The translations under genes were made by a program, and so were the position numbers. Shown piece after piece: positions 8,877 to 18,467 of a DNA stretch of 64,000 nt (position 1 is the stretch's first letter; each line of letters begins with the position of its first letter). This DNA is from Alphaproteobacteria bacterium. GTDB taxonomy: Bacteria > Pseudomonadota > Alphaproteobacteria > Micropepsales > Micropepsaceae. A model generated the notes under the pieces. It was not told the DNA's origin and searched no databases. It saw nothing but the letters and a program-made list of their open reading frames with translations. Location of the stretch: the NCBI GenBank assembly GCA_003139615.1, contig PLJH01000032.1:35071-99070 (forward strand). The letters are read 5' to 3'.

Positions 8877-11800
8877 ATGTCTTCGACAAATTGGTTGATC
8901 GGAATCAGCGGCAATTGGGATATCGGCGGTTATTGGTCGTCGGGACTTCCGACAAGCAGCAGCAACGTAACGATTTCGGCGTTCGGCAATTATACCATCA
9001 CGCTCGACACGGCTGCCGCCATCAACTCTCTGACGATGGACCAGTTTGGCGCCACGCTCGCCGAATCCTCAAGCGGCACGCTCGACATCACAAGCGGTCT
9101 GTCGATGCAGAACGGCACCGCCATTCTGCAGGGCACGAACGATATCACCGGCGGCATCACGATAAGCTATTCGGGCATGCTCGAAATCGGTTCGACCGCG
9201 GCGCTCGCCGGCGGAAGTCTGATCACGTTCAACGACGGCGAACTTGTCGCGCTGAACAGCGCCGTCGTTTCCGGCGGACTGCAGGTCAACGGTTCCTCGG
9301 ATATTGCCGCGGCCACCGGCGCGACATTGACCATGGGCGGCTTTTACAACGTCCAGGACGGCGCTTCTCTCACTTTTGGGGACAATACCGGCAATAACGA
9401 CGGGACTGTGGTCTTGACCACGACAACGGGTTGGAGCCTGCCCGCGAACGAATACAGTGTGACGGTGGACTCGGGAACATTGAGAGCAGACGACGACGGT
9501 GTTTTTGTCGCCCTGCTCGCAAACGCCTCGGAAACAAGCGTCGCTGCCGGAGGCACGATCGATCTCTTTGGTTACAACACGACAATCAACAACCTGACGG
9601 GTACCGGCACGATTGACTCAAGTCACACCGCCGACCTGCCGCCGAAACTGACCCTGGTCGCGCCATCCGCCGACGAATTTGACGGGCAGATCACAGGTCG
9701 AATCGCCGTCTATATCGACGGCGCCATCACGCTGACGGGAACAAACACCTATACCGGCGGCACGGTCATCGAGAACGGCGACGGGCTCATTCTGGGCGGC
9801 TTCACCGGATCGATTACCGGCAATGTCCTCAACGACGGAGAACTCATTTCCCAGGTTTACGGCTCGACAACATTGTCCGGCAATGTGAGCGGACCCGGCA
9901 GCTTTTTCCAGAACGGCGCCGGCGTGACGACACTCAGCGGGACGAACAGTTTCGCGAACGGCGTTACGATCGACGAAGGCACGCTGGCCATTACGCGGGC
10001 GGCCGCTCTGGGGACGGGAGTTGTTACGCTTCTCGGCGGCGAATTGGTTGCCACGTCGAGCATGACCCTGACCAATGCGTTGGTTCTGGGCAACGCACCG
10101 AACTTCGCTATCGCCGCGGCCGCGGGCCAAACACTCACCGTCGATCCCAGCGGCGGCTGGGATATGCAGGGCGGCTTTCTGACGTTCGGCGACGGCACAG
10201 GTACAAATACCGGGACCGTGGTTTGGGATACGCCGGCGGGCTCGGGATCCAGCGGGTTTTATTCGGTCGAAGTGCAAAACTGCACGCTCAAGGCCGGCAC
10301 GCAGAGTCTTTCGACCTTGCTGCAGACGACGTCGACCGAGACGGTCCTCGACGGCGGAACGGTCGATCTCGCCGGCTACAACACGAGCATTTATCTGCTG
10401 CAGGGCTATGGCGACGTCGAGAATTCCCACAACAATATGGTGACGCTCAATATCATGGAGGGCGATCTGAACGGCGTGATCGGCGGCAAGATCGCGCTCA
10501 ATGTCGAGAGCGGCGGATCGTTTATCCTGGACGGCTCCAACACATATTCCGGCGGCACCACGATCGGAACGGGCGGCGTTCTGGCGCTCGGAGACGGCAC
10601 GTATAACGGCTCGATCACCGGCAATGTCGTCGATCAGGGAACCCTTGTCTTTGCCGATTCTGACACAACGGACTTCACGGGCCGGATTTCCGGCGGCGGC
10701 TCGGTCTTCCAGGGTGGAAGCGGTACAACCATCCTCGATTTCGCGAACACCTTCACGGGCGGCGCTACCGTCGGCGACGGAATCCTGGAACTCTACAAAG
10801 GCTCGGGACTGAGTACGGGCACGCTCACCATGCAGGGCGGCGAATTGCTCGGCGGCTCCGCACCCTCCAATACAACGCCTTCGACCATCACCGTCACGAA
10901 TGCGCTCGACCTGAGCGGCGACCCCAACTTCAGCGCCGCCACGGGCGACACCTTGAGGATGGAAGGCGTCTGGAATCTGCAGCTCAATCAGAGCGAGAAC
11001 AGCCCCGGACAGAGCAACATTGTCCAATTCGGCGACGGCACGAACGACGGCACGGTGCTGTGGGACACGCCCGGCGGTTCAGTGGACGACGGCGCGCTCC
11101 AATACCAGGTCCAGGTTTTTACCGGCACGCTGAAGGCCGGGGATTCCAACTTCGGACTGCTGTTCGCGGACGCCTCGGAAACCACCGTCAGCAACACCGC
11201 AACTCTTGATTTTGCAGGCGTCTCGGCGACGGTCAACGATCTGCTCGGCAATGGAACCGTCATGGACAGTGGCGGCCATGCCGTCACGCTTTCCGTCAAT
11301 GTGGGTAATTTCACCGGCACAATAAAGGGGGACATCGCGCTGGATGCCTATCAGCAGGTTACTCTCGGCGGCGCCGGAAAATTCGAACTGGCAAACATCG
11401 AAACCGGCACAGCATTGACACTCGGCGGAGCGGCCCAGGAGAACGTCGCGTTCATCTCCGGCGACGCAAACTCCGTACTCGCCCTGACCGGCAGTGCAAA
11501 TCTGTCCGGAAATATTCAAGGATTTACCACCGGCGACACGATCGATTTGCAGAGCGTGAATTACGGCGTGGGCACGACGATGAACTACGATGCCGCCACC
11601 GGCGTTCTCACGGTATCGGACGGCACCCATACCGAGAACCTCACAATGAGCGGCTCCTATGTTTCGGGCAATTTCCAGCTCGGCGCAGATTCCGGAACCG
11701 GGACCGACATCACGTTCAATCCCGTTCCGGCCGTCATTCACAAATCGGACAGCTTCGACTTCAGCCGGCCCGCGGCAACGCCCGCGCCGCAGCCGATGCC

Positions 11801-11945
11801 GCCGATCGAGCCCGAATCGCACGCGCCGGCCGCGCATTTCGCGTTCAGCGCGATGGAATTGTCGCCGCAGGCGATCGCCGACACGATCGATCATCTCCTG
11901 ACGTCCCATCACGCCCCGGCCTCTTACGACTTCGCCTTCGCATAA
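8877..11945 (+). CDS. Large beta-strand-repeat protein (autotransporter-associated repeats, no barrel)
   Basis: 1022 aa, rich in G, T, S, N and D. It contains several copies of the autotransporter-associated beta-strand repeat (PATR), for example GTNTYTGGTVIENG, GSNTYSGGTTIGTGG and FANTFTGGATVGDG. These fold as a right-handed beta-helix in known relatives. There is no cleavable N-terminal signal peptide and no C-terminal autotransporter beta-barrel. The last ~70 residues are Pro/Ala/His-rich and may act as an export signal for a type I system, as in other alphaproteobacterial proteins of this type; that is inference. The start is supported by TGGAGAG a few bases upstream. It is followed by another repeat protein at 12210. 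Confidence 0.8.
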   Translation: MSSTNWLIGISGNWDIGGYWSSGLPTSSSNVTISAFGNYTITLDTAAAINSLTMDQFGATLAESSSGTLDITSGLSMQNGTAILQGTNDITGGITISYSGMLEIGSTAALAGGSLITFNDGELVALNSAVVSGGLQVNGSSDIAAATGATLTMGGFYNVQDGASLTFGDNTGNNDGTVVLTTTTGWSLPANEYSVTVDSGTLRADDDGVFVALLANASETSVAAGGTIDLFGYNTTINNLTGTGTIDSSHTADLPPKLTLVAPSADEFDGQITGRIAVYIDGAITLTGTNTYTGGTVIENGDGLILGGFTGSITGNVLNDGELISQVYGSTTLSGNVSGPGSFFQNGAGVTTLSGTNSFANGVTIDEGTLAITRAAALGTGVVTLLGGELVATSSMTLTNALVLGNAPNFAIAAAAGQTLTVDPSGGWDMQGGFLTFGDGTGTNTGTVVWDTPAGSGSSGFYSVEVQNCTLKAGTQSLSTLLQTTSTETVLDGGTVDLAGYNTSIYLLQGYGDVENSHNNMVTLNIMEGDLNGVIGGKIALNVESGGSFILDGSNTYSGGTTIGTGGVLALGDGTYNGSITGNVVDQGTLVFADSDTTDFTGRISGGGSVFQGGSGTTILDFANTFTGGATVGDGILELYKGSGLSTGTLTMQGGELLGGSAPSNTTPSTITVTNALDLSGDPNFSAATGDTLRMEGVWNLQLNQSENSPGQSNIVQFGDGTNDGTVLWDTPGGSVDDGALQYQVQVFTGTLKAGDSNFGLLFADASETTVSNTATLDFAGVSATVNDLLGNGTVMDSGGHAVTLSVNVGNFTGTIKGDIALDAYQQVTLGGAGKFELANIETGTALTLGGAAQENVAFISGDANSVLALTGSANLSGNIQGFTTGDTIDLQSVNYGVGTTMNYDAATGVLTVSDGTHTENLTMSGSYVSGNFQLGADSGTGTDITFNPVPAVIHKSDSFDFSRPAATPAPQPMPPIEPESHAPAAHFAFSAMELSPQAIADTIDHLLTSHHAPASYDFAFA

Positions 11946-12209
11946 GGTCGGACGTGACGGCGCCGGTCCGGCATGCGGTCCCCTACACCGCGCTGCCGGA
12001 CCGGCGGCCGCAAAGTTTCGGAACATCGACGTCGACAAACCGATCGCGAAATTTTCGCGTGTCGCGGCGTCACAAGCACAACCCGTCGCTCCACGCCAAG
12101 AATTTCCACTCTTATCGCCCACTTATGCTTGTCCGACTTTCTTGGTTGGAACGGGCAATTTGGGACGCATCCCGCGTATTCCCTCCAGCCCTTACAGTGA
12201 GGTGATGCG

Positions 12210-14138
12210 GTGCTGAAGATCCCGAGTGAACTCTATGGCGACAACAACGATTCCGGATCCGCGGATTCGAATGATTTCGGAGTCCTGGATTCGGGATTTG
12301 GCGGCTTGTCGAGCGCGACGAATCATATCTACGATCAACCGATCATCGTCACCCAGACGACCAACTATTCGAACTGGTGGCTGGGCGATAATTCCGCCGT
12401 GCAATTCGAAACGGCTGCCAATTCGACTGCCACATTTACGGAAGCGCAGATCAACAATCCGGGGCAAATCGATCCCAATGCCGACATCATCGGTGACAGC
12501 CATGCCGACACGGTCGCCGTCAACATCACGGGCACCAACTATTACGGAGCCTGGGGTTTTCAGGGCACGAATCTCGAACTCCAGAACTGGACCAGCGCGG
12601 ACAAGTTCGTCATCACGCTCGACGGCGCGACTTTGCCCGCCAATACCTATGTCGATATCGAAGGAACGAGCGGGAACGACACGATCAATCTGGGCGGCTA
12701 TTTCAATTACGAGAGCCTCATCAATGGAGAAGGCGGATATAACACCCTCAAGATCGCGGAGAATTACGAGGGAAATCTGGATTCGATATCGAACATCCAA
12801 CAGCTCGATCTCGCCGCAGGCTTCAGCTACGAAATCTTCACGGGCAGCAGCCCTGCACCGGCCGGACAGGCCTTCACCGTCGATGCCGCAGCGCTCGGCG
12901 CGGGCGACACGTTCGAATTCCTCGCGAACGACGACGCCACCGGAAAATACATCTTCGACGGCGGCGCCGGCACCAACGATATTACGCTGAACAACCAGGC
13001 CGATATCGTGAACTGCGGCACCGGCACGAACGACATTGTCGACAATGACGGCGTGCTGAATGCCGGAACCCGCATCGTCGGTGCCGGCAACACCACGCTC
13101 GAACTCTCCGGCGACTATTCCGCGGGCTACACGTTCGGTGCCCACAGTTTCACGAACGTCACGCAGCTCAATCTGGACGGCGGAGACAGCTACAAGCTGA
13201 CGACGAACGACGCCAATGTCGCAGCCGGCGCCACGCTCAATGTCGACGCCGGCGCGCTGGGCACCGGGGACTCCCTTTATTTCAACGGTTCGCACGAAAC
13301 CGACGGGTCGTTCAGCATCGTGGGCGGCGCGGGCCTGAATACGCTCTATGGCGGAGCCCAGGACGACACGTTCGAATTCTTCGGGAACGGCGCGTTCACA
13401 GCGGCCGACCATGTTAACGGGGAAGGCGGATCCAACACGCTTTTCCTCGACGGCGATTATTCCGCCGGGCTGACGTTTGCATCGGCGACGATCGCGAATA
13501 TCCAGAGCATCGAGTTGGCAGGCGGATACAGCTACAAGCTGACGCCGAACAACGCCAATGTTGCTGCCGGCCAAACGCTCGGCGTCTATGCAACCGGCCT
13601 CGGACCCACGGACACGCTCGTCTTCAACGGGTCACACGTGACGAACGGCAATCTCGCAATCTATGGCGGCGCGGGCAACGACACGCTCACCGGCGGCGGC
13701 GCCATCAACACTTTTGACGGCGGCGGCGGCGCCGATACGATGACAGCCGGCAGCGGCGCGAACATTTTTGTCTATGAGGCCGTCAGCGATTCGACGAGCA
13801 CAACGCATGATACGATTGTCGGTTTCAACGCATTGACCGACCAGTTCGAGCTGCAGAACTTTCTGCAAAACCCGAATGCGATCGATCCCGCCATCACGAC
13901 CGGCACGCTGACAACCGCCAATTTCGACGCCAATCTCGCCCACTTCGTCGGCGCGAGCGAATTACATTCCGGCGATGCCGTCTTATACACGCCGAGCGCC
14001 GGCAATCTGTCGGGGCATAGTTTTCTGATCATCGACGAAAACGGCGTGGCCGGCTATCAGGCGGGTCAGGATATTGTCGTCGAACTCACGGGGGCAACGA
14101 ACCTATCGCAATTCAGCCTGGCGGATTTCCACAGTTAG
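12210..14138 (+). CDS. RTX-like calcium-binding repeat protein, probable type I secretion substrate
   Basis: 642 aa with a GTG start at 12210; GTGAGGTGA lies upstream, and the nearby ATG at 12205 is closed by a stop within 4 codons. Two to three ~110-residue internal repeats contain SYKLTxNxANVAAG. They are followed near residue 490 by a short run of RTX nonapeptides (GGAGNDTLTGGG, GGGGADTM). The C-terminal stretch (IVGFNALTDQFELQNFL) is typical of type I secretion target domains. No signal peptide is present. Family knowledge predicts Ca2+-dependent folding outside the cell. No ABC exporter or HlyD partner adapted to it is found nearby. The 264-bp gap to the gene before it has no strong terminator. 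Confidence 0.82.
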   Translation: MLKIPSELYGDNNDSGSADSNDFGVLDSGFGGLSSATNHIYDQPIIVTQTTNYSNWWLGDNSAVQFETAANSTATFTEAQINNPGQIDPNADIIGDSHADTVAVNITGTNYYGAWGFQGTNLELQNWTSADKFVITLDGATLPANTYVDIEGTSGNDTINLGGYFNYESLINGEGGYNTLKIAENYEGNLDSISNIQQLDLAAGFSYEIFTGSSPAPAGQAFTVDAAALGAGDTFEFLANDDATGKYIFDGGAGTNDITLNNQADIVNCGTGTNDIVDNDGVLNAGTRIVGAGNTTLELSGDYSAGYTFGAHSFTNVTQLNLDGGDSYKLTTNDANVAAGATLNVDAGALGTGDSLYFNGSHETDGSFSIVGGAGLNTLYGGAQDDTFEFFGNGAFTAADHVNGEGGSNTLFLDGDYSAGLTFASATIANIQSIELAGGYSYKLTPNNANVAAGQTLGVYATGLGPTDTLVFNGSHVTNGNLAIYGGAGNDTLTGGGAINTFDGGGGADTMTAGSGANIFVYEAVSDSTSTTHDTIVGFNALTDQFELQNFLQNPNAIDPAITTGTLTTANFDANLAHFVGASELHSGDAVLYTPSAGNLSGHSFLIIDENGVAGYQAGQDIVVELTGATNLSQFSLADFHS

Positions 14139-14167
14139 GGGTATTGCGGTCGCGTTAAATCGGCCGC

Positions 14168-14314
14168 GGGCCCCCTTCGTCGCGCACTTCGTGCGCGCCA
14201 CCTCCCCCGCAAGCGGGGGAGGAATGCGATGGACGCAACTCCTTTTTCCTCCCCCGTTTACGGGAGAGGTGCTGAGCGACAGCGAAGCAGAGGGGGGCCG
14301 CGTGCGTCAGTACA
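14168..14314. repeat. Composite intergenic palindrome between convergent genes
   Basis: CGCGCAC-TTC-GTGCGCG at 14181-14197 is followed by CCTCCCCCGC-AA-GCGGGGGAGG at 14201-14222. A further CCTCCCCCGTTTACGGGAGAGG hairpin is flanked by CCCCCTTCG and GAGGGGGGCCG outer arms. The layout matches 2230-2358 and 22725-22877. It separates the RTX-like gene from the convergent carotenoid oxygenase gene and could act as a bidirectional transcription stop. Confidence 0.55.
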
Positions 14315-14327
14315 CTCGAAAAATATT

Positions 14328-15734
14328 TTAACCCGCAGCACCAACCCAATTGCCGTGGAAGCCGAACGGCACGCGGCGCGGCAGCGTGGCCGCAGCGATC
14401 GGTCCGGCCGCCACGTTTTGCGCATCCAGCACGATGAAGTCGCTGCGATTCTCCGCGGCGCGATAGGCGACAGCCACCAGGAATCCATCGCCCTCGCTTG
14501 CCTCGGCCGAACGCGGCACGAAGACCGGCTCGCCCACCGCATCGCCCTTGGGCAGCATGTGCTGCGATTTCTTTCCGCTCGCAAAATCGATGTGGGCAAT
14601 GGCGTCGAATTTCACCTCGGTGTTGTCGCCCGAATTCGCCGCGAAATAGCCGTGGCGGTAGGGCAGGCCGGCGCGACGTTCGTCGAGCCGCGGGAATTCG
14701 CCGGCCGAATCGTCGATATAGGTTCGCGTGATGGTGTTCGTGTTGCCCGACAGATCGAATGTCCAGCGGCACAGCCGCGCCGAGGCAGGTAGGCCCGCAG
14801 AGCCATCCACGTTCGGGAACAGCGGCGCGTTTTCATATTGCATGACGTCGGCGTGAATCTTGTCGCCGTCTTCCCACATGTTCATGGGATGGAACACATA
14901 GCAGGGATCGGTCGTGAACCAGCGCATCGTGTCCACGCCGGCATCGCGCCGCATCAATCCGATATGCGAACCCTTGTCCGGCTCCCAGGCGAAAGCGGGC
15001 CCGCCGTTCATCGCGCGTTCGAGATTTCCCGTCAGCGGCAGCACGGGGAACATCACATAGTTCTTCGTCACGAAGAAATCGTGCACCATGCTGGAGAAGG
15101 GCGCGCGAAACGTGTCCAGCCGCGAAATTCTGCCGATCCTGTCGACGACGCCATAGGTGATGTTGTCGGTGAAGAAGCCTTCGCCCGTCATATAGCCGAA
15201 GAACACCATTTCGCCCGTCTCGGGATCGAATTTGGGATGCGCGGTGAACCGGTTGGCCGTGCCCGCATAGGGAATGTAGCCGCGCGGCGCGAGCGTCGCC
15301 GGATCGACCTCGAAAGGCTGGTGGCCTTCTTCGAGTGCGAGCAGACGCCCGGCATGAAAGACGATGTTGGTGTTGGCGACGCCGCTGTCCTGGCCCAGCG
15401 CGGACGGATCGGTCGTCATCGGATTGCCGAACGTGCCGAACAGCGCCTGCCCCGCCGCATGCTCCAATTCCCATTTCGGCGTGCGGACCCAGCGGTTGCA
15501 GTAAGACACCTTTCCGTCGGCGACGCGGAACGCATGCACCATCCCGTCGCCCGCGAACCAATGATAGTTCTCGTCGCGCGGCGGAAATTGCGGGTTGGGG
15601 CCCGTGCGATAATAGGTGCCCGCGAGTTCGGGCGGCAGCGCGCCTGTCAGCGGCAGATCGGCGAAATCGTCTTCGCTCGCGATCGGCGCGAAATTTCCGG
15701 AGAGATAGGGATTGATGCGGACGGGCGCGTTCAT
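14328..15734 (-). CDS. Carotenoid oxygenase family protein
   Basis: 468 aa, usual for the carotenoid/stilbene cleavage dioxygenases (RPE65/lignostilbene dioxygenase superfamily). These are seven-bladed propellers with Fe2+ held by four histidines. The four expected ligands are visible at H166 (FTAHPKFD), H218 (MVHDFF), H282 (VFHPMN) and H460 (GFHGNW). The start ATG at 15734 has a GGAGGAT ribosome binding site. The substrate could be an apocarotenoid or a lignin-derived stilbene; the sequence does not decide. It is divergent from a TetR regulator with a palindrome between them, so it is probably repressed by that protein until a hydrophobic ligand appears. Confidence 0.92.
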   Translation of the reverse strand: MNAPVRINPYLSGNFAPIASEDDFADLPLTGALPPELAGTYYRTGPNPQFPPRDENYHWFAGDGMVHAFRVADGKVSYCNRWVRTPKWELEHAAGQALFGTFGNPMTTDPSALGQDSGVANTNIVFHAGRLLALEEGHQPFEVDPATLAPRGYIPYAGTANRFTAHPKFDPETGEMVFFGYMTGEGFFTDNITYGVVDRIGRISRLDTFRAPFSSMVHDFFVTKNYVMFPVLPLTGNLERAMNGGPAFAWEPDKGSHIGLMRRDAGVDTMRWFTTDPCYVFHPMNMWEDGDKIHADVMQYENAPLFPNVDGSAGLPASARLCRWTFDLSGNTNTITRTYIDDSAGEFPRLDERRAGLPYRHGYFAANSGDNTEVKFDAIAHIDFASGKKSQHMLPKGDAVGEPVFVPRSAEASEGDGFLVAVAYRAAENRSDFIVLDAQNVAAGPIAAATLPRRVPFGFHGNWVGAAG

Positions 15735-15754
15735 GTGATCCTCCAGCAGCTTAT

Positions 15755-15771
15755 AATTTACGTTGTAAATT
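15755..15771. promoter_or_regulatory. Candidate TetR operator
   Basis: AATTTAC-GTT-GTAAATT is a perfect inverted repeat with 7-bp arms in an AT-rich patch. It lies 20 bp before the carotenoid oxygenase start and 21 bp before the divergent TetR start. Size, symmetry and position fit a TetR-family operator controlling both genes. Confidence 0.6.
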
Positions 15772-15792
15772 TATACCGTAAGCGATAGACCG

Positions 15793-16431
15793 GTGCAAGA
15801 GCTATTTTTGAGAGGTTGCCCCCTGCCCCGCGCCTTGTCCAAGCCCGAAGTGGCCGAATTCCGGGACCGCCTGTGCGAGGCGGCAACCCTGCTTTTCGCA
15901 GAGCGCGGCCGCGAAGGCTTTTCCATGCGCGAACTGGCGACGGCATTGGGCGTGAGCCCCATGACGCCTTACCGCTATTTCCGGGACAAGGACGACATTC
16001 TGGCGGCCGTGCGCGCCCGCGCCTTCGATCGCTTTGCCGACACGCTCGAGCAGGCTTTCGCGAAGCCAGGCAGCGCCGCCCAGCGTGCGGCCGCCGCCGG
16101 AGACGCCTATATGAAATTCGCGTTCGGCGAACCGCAATCCTACCGGATGATGTTCGATCTTTCGCAGCCGGACGAAGAGCACTATCCCGATCTCGTGCGT
16201 GCGACGGCGCGGGGACGGGCGACCATGACGCAGCACATTCCCGGCCTCATCGCAGAAGGTTTGCTCGAAGGCGATCCCGACGAGATCGGTCATGTGTTCT
16301 GGGCGGCCATACATGGGGCCGTCGTGCTGCAGCTTGCCGGAAAATTGACGCCCGAATTCGATTTCGAGCGCCTCAACGACGCGGTGATGCGCGCGCTGAT
16401 CGAAGGTTTCCGGCCCAACAGAACGCATTGA
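15793..16431 (+). CDS. TetR/AcrR-family transcriptional regulator
   Basis: 212 aa from the GTG at 15793; no ATG is available before the DNA-binding helix, and a TTG at 15808 is an alternative start. The helix-turn-helix is SMRELATALGVSPMTPYRYF (about residues 45-64), followed by the usual DKDDILAAV. The C-terminal domain (FGEPQSYRMMFDLSQPDEEHYPDL) is of the TetR_C_13/WHG type. It is divergent from the carotenoid oxygenase gene and probably represses it and itself through the palindrome at 15755-15771. Confidence 0.85.
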   Translation: MQELFLRGCPLPRALSKPEVAEFRDRLCEAATLLFAERGREGFSMRELATALGVSPMTPYRYFRDKDDILAAVRARAFDRFADTLEQAFAKPGSAAQRAAAAGDAYMKFAFGEPQSYRMMFDLSQPDEEHYPDLVRATARGRATMTQHIPGLIAEGLLEGDPDEIGHVFWAAIHGAVVLQLAGKLTPEFDFERLNDAVMRALIEGFRPNRTH

Positions 16432-16500
16432 ACGATTACCCATGCATTTTCGGCATGGCGGGACCTGCTTGAATAATGCCTGCCTCGGCAGTAATTGCTT

Positions 16501-16518
16501 CGGCAGTCGCAGCTGCCG
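16501..16518. promoter_or_regulatory. Candidate MarR operator upstream of efflux operon
   Basis: CGGCAG-TCGCAG-CTGCCG is an inverted repeat with 6-bp arms, 9 bp before the MarR start codon. A further CGGCAGT half-site lies at about 16486. A position overlapping the ribosome binding region is common for MarR autoregulation. The regulator assignment is inference. Confidence 0.35.
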
Positions 16519-16527
16519 CAGGTGCCC

Positions 16528-17028
16528 ATGGCCTCCTACTACCGCCCCGAAAACTTTTCCGCCCGGCAGTGCGTGGGCTATCTTGTGGCCCGCGCCTACA
16601 ACCTTCTGCGGCCGCAGATGGAAGCGGTCTTCGACAAGCAGGACCTCACCTTTTCGCAATGGCGCGTGCTGATGTGCCTGCGCGACGGGATCGCGAGCAC
16701 ATGTGCAGATATTTCGCGCGAGATTTCCCATGACAGCGGATCGCTGACGCGTCTTGTCGACCAGCTCGACCGCCGCGGCCTGATCCGCCGCACGCGCGAC
16801 CGCAAGGATCGCAGGGTTGTGACGCTTGCGCTGACACCAGTGGGGCGCGCCGCGGTCGGGGCAGTGCTGCCCAACGTTGTGGCGCATTACAACGACGTCC
16901 TCGAAGGATTTTCGGCAAGCGAAGTGAAGACGCTCGTCGCGCTGCTGACGCGGTTGCTGGTGCGCGCAGCCGAAATCGAGAAGAGCGCCGGCGAGAATGC
17001 TGCCGTGACCCGGGAGCGCGCGGCATGA
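16528..17028 (+). CDS. MarR-family transcriptional regulator
   Basis: 166 aa from the ATG at 16528; the TTG-initiated extension to 16495 adds no conserved residues. The winged helix covers about residues 40-105 (FSQWRVLMCLRDG, then SREISHDSGSLTRLVDQL) with the wing RDRKDRRVVTLALT. It is the first gene of an operon whose next ORF starts inside its stop codon (ATGA at 17025). It very likely represses the downstream efflux pump and is released by a phenolic or other toxic ligand, by analogy with EmrR/MarR systems. Confidence 0.9.
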   Translation: MASYYRPENFSARQCVGYLVARAYNLLRPQMEAVFDKQDLTFSQWRVLMCLRDGIASTCADISREISHDSGSLTRLVDQLDRRGLIRRTRDRKDRRVVTLALTPVGRAAVGAVLPNVVAHYNDVLEGFSASEVKTLVALLTRLLVRAAEIEKSAGENAAVTRERAA

Positions 17029-18467
17029 CACGCTTCTTCGCCTTGTGCACGGCAGCCCTGATGGCCGCCGGCTGCGTTCCGTCCGATATCGCGCCGCAAA
17101 CGAAGGAAATTTCTCAAACGTCGCTGGGTCTCGGCGACACGCCCGCGCCCGCGATCGCGCAGGATTGGTGGAAGGCATTCGGCGATCCGCAGCTGGACCG
17201 GCTGGCGGAAGCCGCACTCGCCGGGAATCCTTCGCTCGAGAAGGCGCTGGCGCGCATGCGCGCAGCCCAGGCGCAAGTCGAATCCGCGCGCTCGCAGCTT
17301 TATCCGCAGGTCACGTACCAGGCCGAGGATCAGCTGCAGCGTTTCAGCCGGAACTACATCATTCCACCGCCCTATGCGGGCGCCACACACTGGATGGGCA
17401 CCGAAGAAGCCAATCTGTCGTGGGATATCGATTTCTGGGGCAAGCAGGCCGCCCAACTCCGCAAGGCGAAGGGGCTGGCGCGCGCGGCGGAATATGATGC
17501 TGCCGGTGCGCGGCTTGCTCTCGCAGGCGCATTCGCGCAGGCCTATGTCGGCCTCGATCGCGCATACAAGCTGGGCGATGTCGCCGCGGACAATGAGCGC
17601 GAACGCCAGGCGCTCGTCTCGCTGACGGACCGGCGCGTGAAGAGCGGCCTGGACAGCCTGGTCGAGCAGAAAGAAGCCGATGCGCTTCTCGCGCAGGCGC
17701 ATCAATATCGCGAACAGGCGGATGCGGCGCGCGAAATCGCGGTCCATGAAATCGCAGCGCTGATCGGACGCGGTGCGGATATCTATGGCGGCATCGAGCG
17801 GCCGCATCTGAAGCTCGACACGGCGCTTGCGCTGCCGAACGAATTGCCGGCCGATCTTCTCGGGCGCAGACCCGATGTTCTCGCGGCGCGCGCGCGCGTG
17901 CAGGCGATGACGGCGGGGCGCAAGGAAGCAGCGGCGGCGTTTTATCCCGACGTCAATCTGGCGGGATTTGCGGGGACCGCGGCCATCGGGCTTTCGCCGC
18001 TCTTCGCCGCGTCATCGCGTGCCTATGGCATAGGGCCTGCAATCTCGCTGCCGATCTTCGACGCCGGAAAATTACGCGCGGATTATGCCGTCTCGACCGC
18101 CGACCTCGATTCGGCCGTCGCCGATTACAATGGCGCGCTCACCGGCGCCGTGGAGCAAACGGCAGATGCCCTGACGCAGATCCGCTCGCTCGATCGCCAG
18201 GCGGCCGAGCAGCTGAACCTGCTCGCCGATACCGACCAAGGCTATCGCATGGCGCAGACGCGCTATCGCACCGGCCTTGCCAATCAATTGACCGTCTTCA
18301 ATGCCGAAACGACATTTCTCCAGGCGCGCGAACAAGAGGTTTCCCTCGCGGCGGACGATGTGACGCAACGCGTCACCTTGCTGCTCGCGTTGGGCGGCGG
18401 CTTCGATCCGAAAAACCCCGCGCCGCCCCGCGCGCAAGCCAATATTCCCCGGGATAATACGCCATGA
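17025..18467 (+). CDS. Outer membrane efflux lipoprotein (NodT/OprM-type)
   Basis: 480 aa. The N-terminal lipoprotein signal ends in LMAAGC, with acylated Cys17. Two repeats of the outer-membrane factor fold follow, with LFAASSRAYGIGPAISLPIFDAG typical of the NodT family near residue 325. It forms the trimeric outer-membrane channel of a tripartite pump with the HlyD-type adaptor and DHA2 transporter encoded next. The start overlaps the MarR stop by 4 nt, and its own stop overlaps the next start by 4 nt, so the operon is translationally coupled. Confidence 0.92.
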   Translation: MTRFFALCTAALMAAGCVPSDIAPQTKEISQTSLGLGDTPAPAIAQDWWKAFGDPQLDRLAEAALAGNPSLEKALARMRAAQAQVESARSQLYPQVTYQAEDQLQRFSRNYIIPPPYAGATHWMGTEEANLSWDIDFWGKQAAQLRKAKGLARAAEYDAAGARLALAGAFAQAYVGLDRAYKLGDVAADNERERQALVSLTDRRVKSGLDSLVEQKEADALLAQAHQYREQADAAREIAVHEIAALIGRGADIYGGIERPHLKLDTALALPNELPADLLGRRPDVLAARARVQAMTAGRKEAAAAFYPDVNLAGFAGTAAIGLSPLFAASSRAYGIGPAISLPIFDAGKLRADYAVSTADLDSAVADYNGALTGAVEQTADALTQIRSLDRQAAEQLNLLADTDQGYRMAQTRYRTGLANQLTVFNAETTFLQAREQEVSLAADDVTQRVTLLLALGGGFDPKNPAPPRAQANIPRDNTP

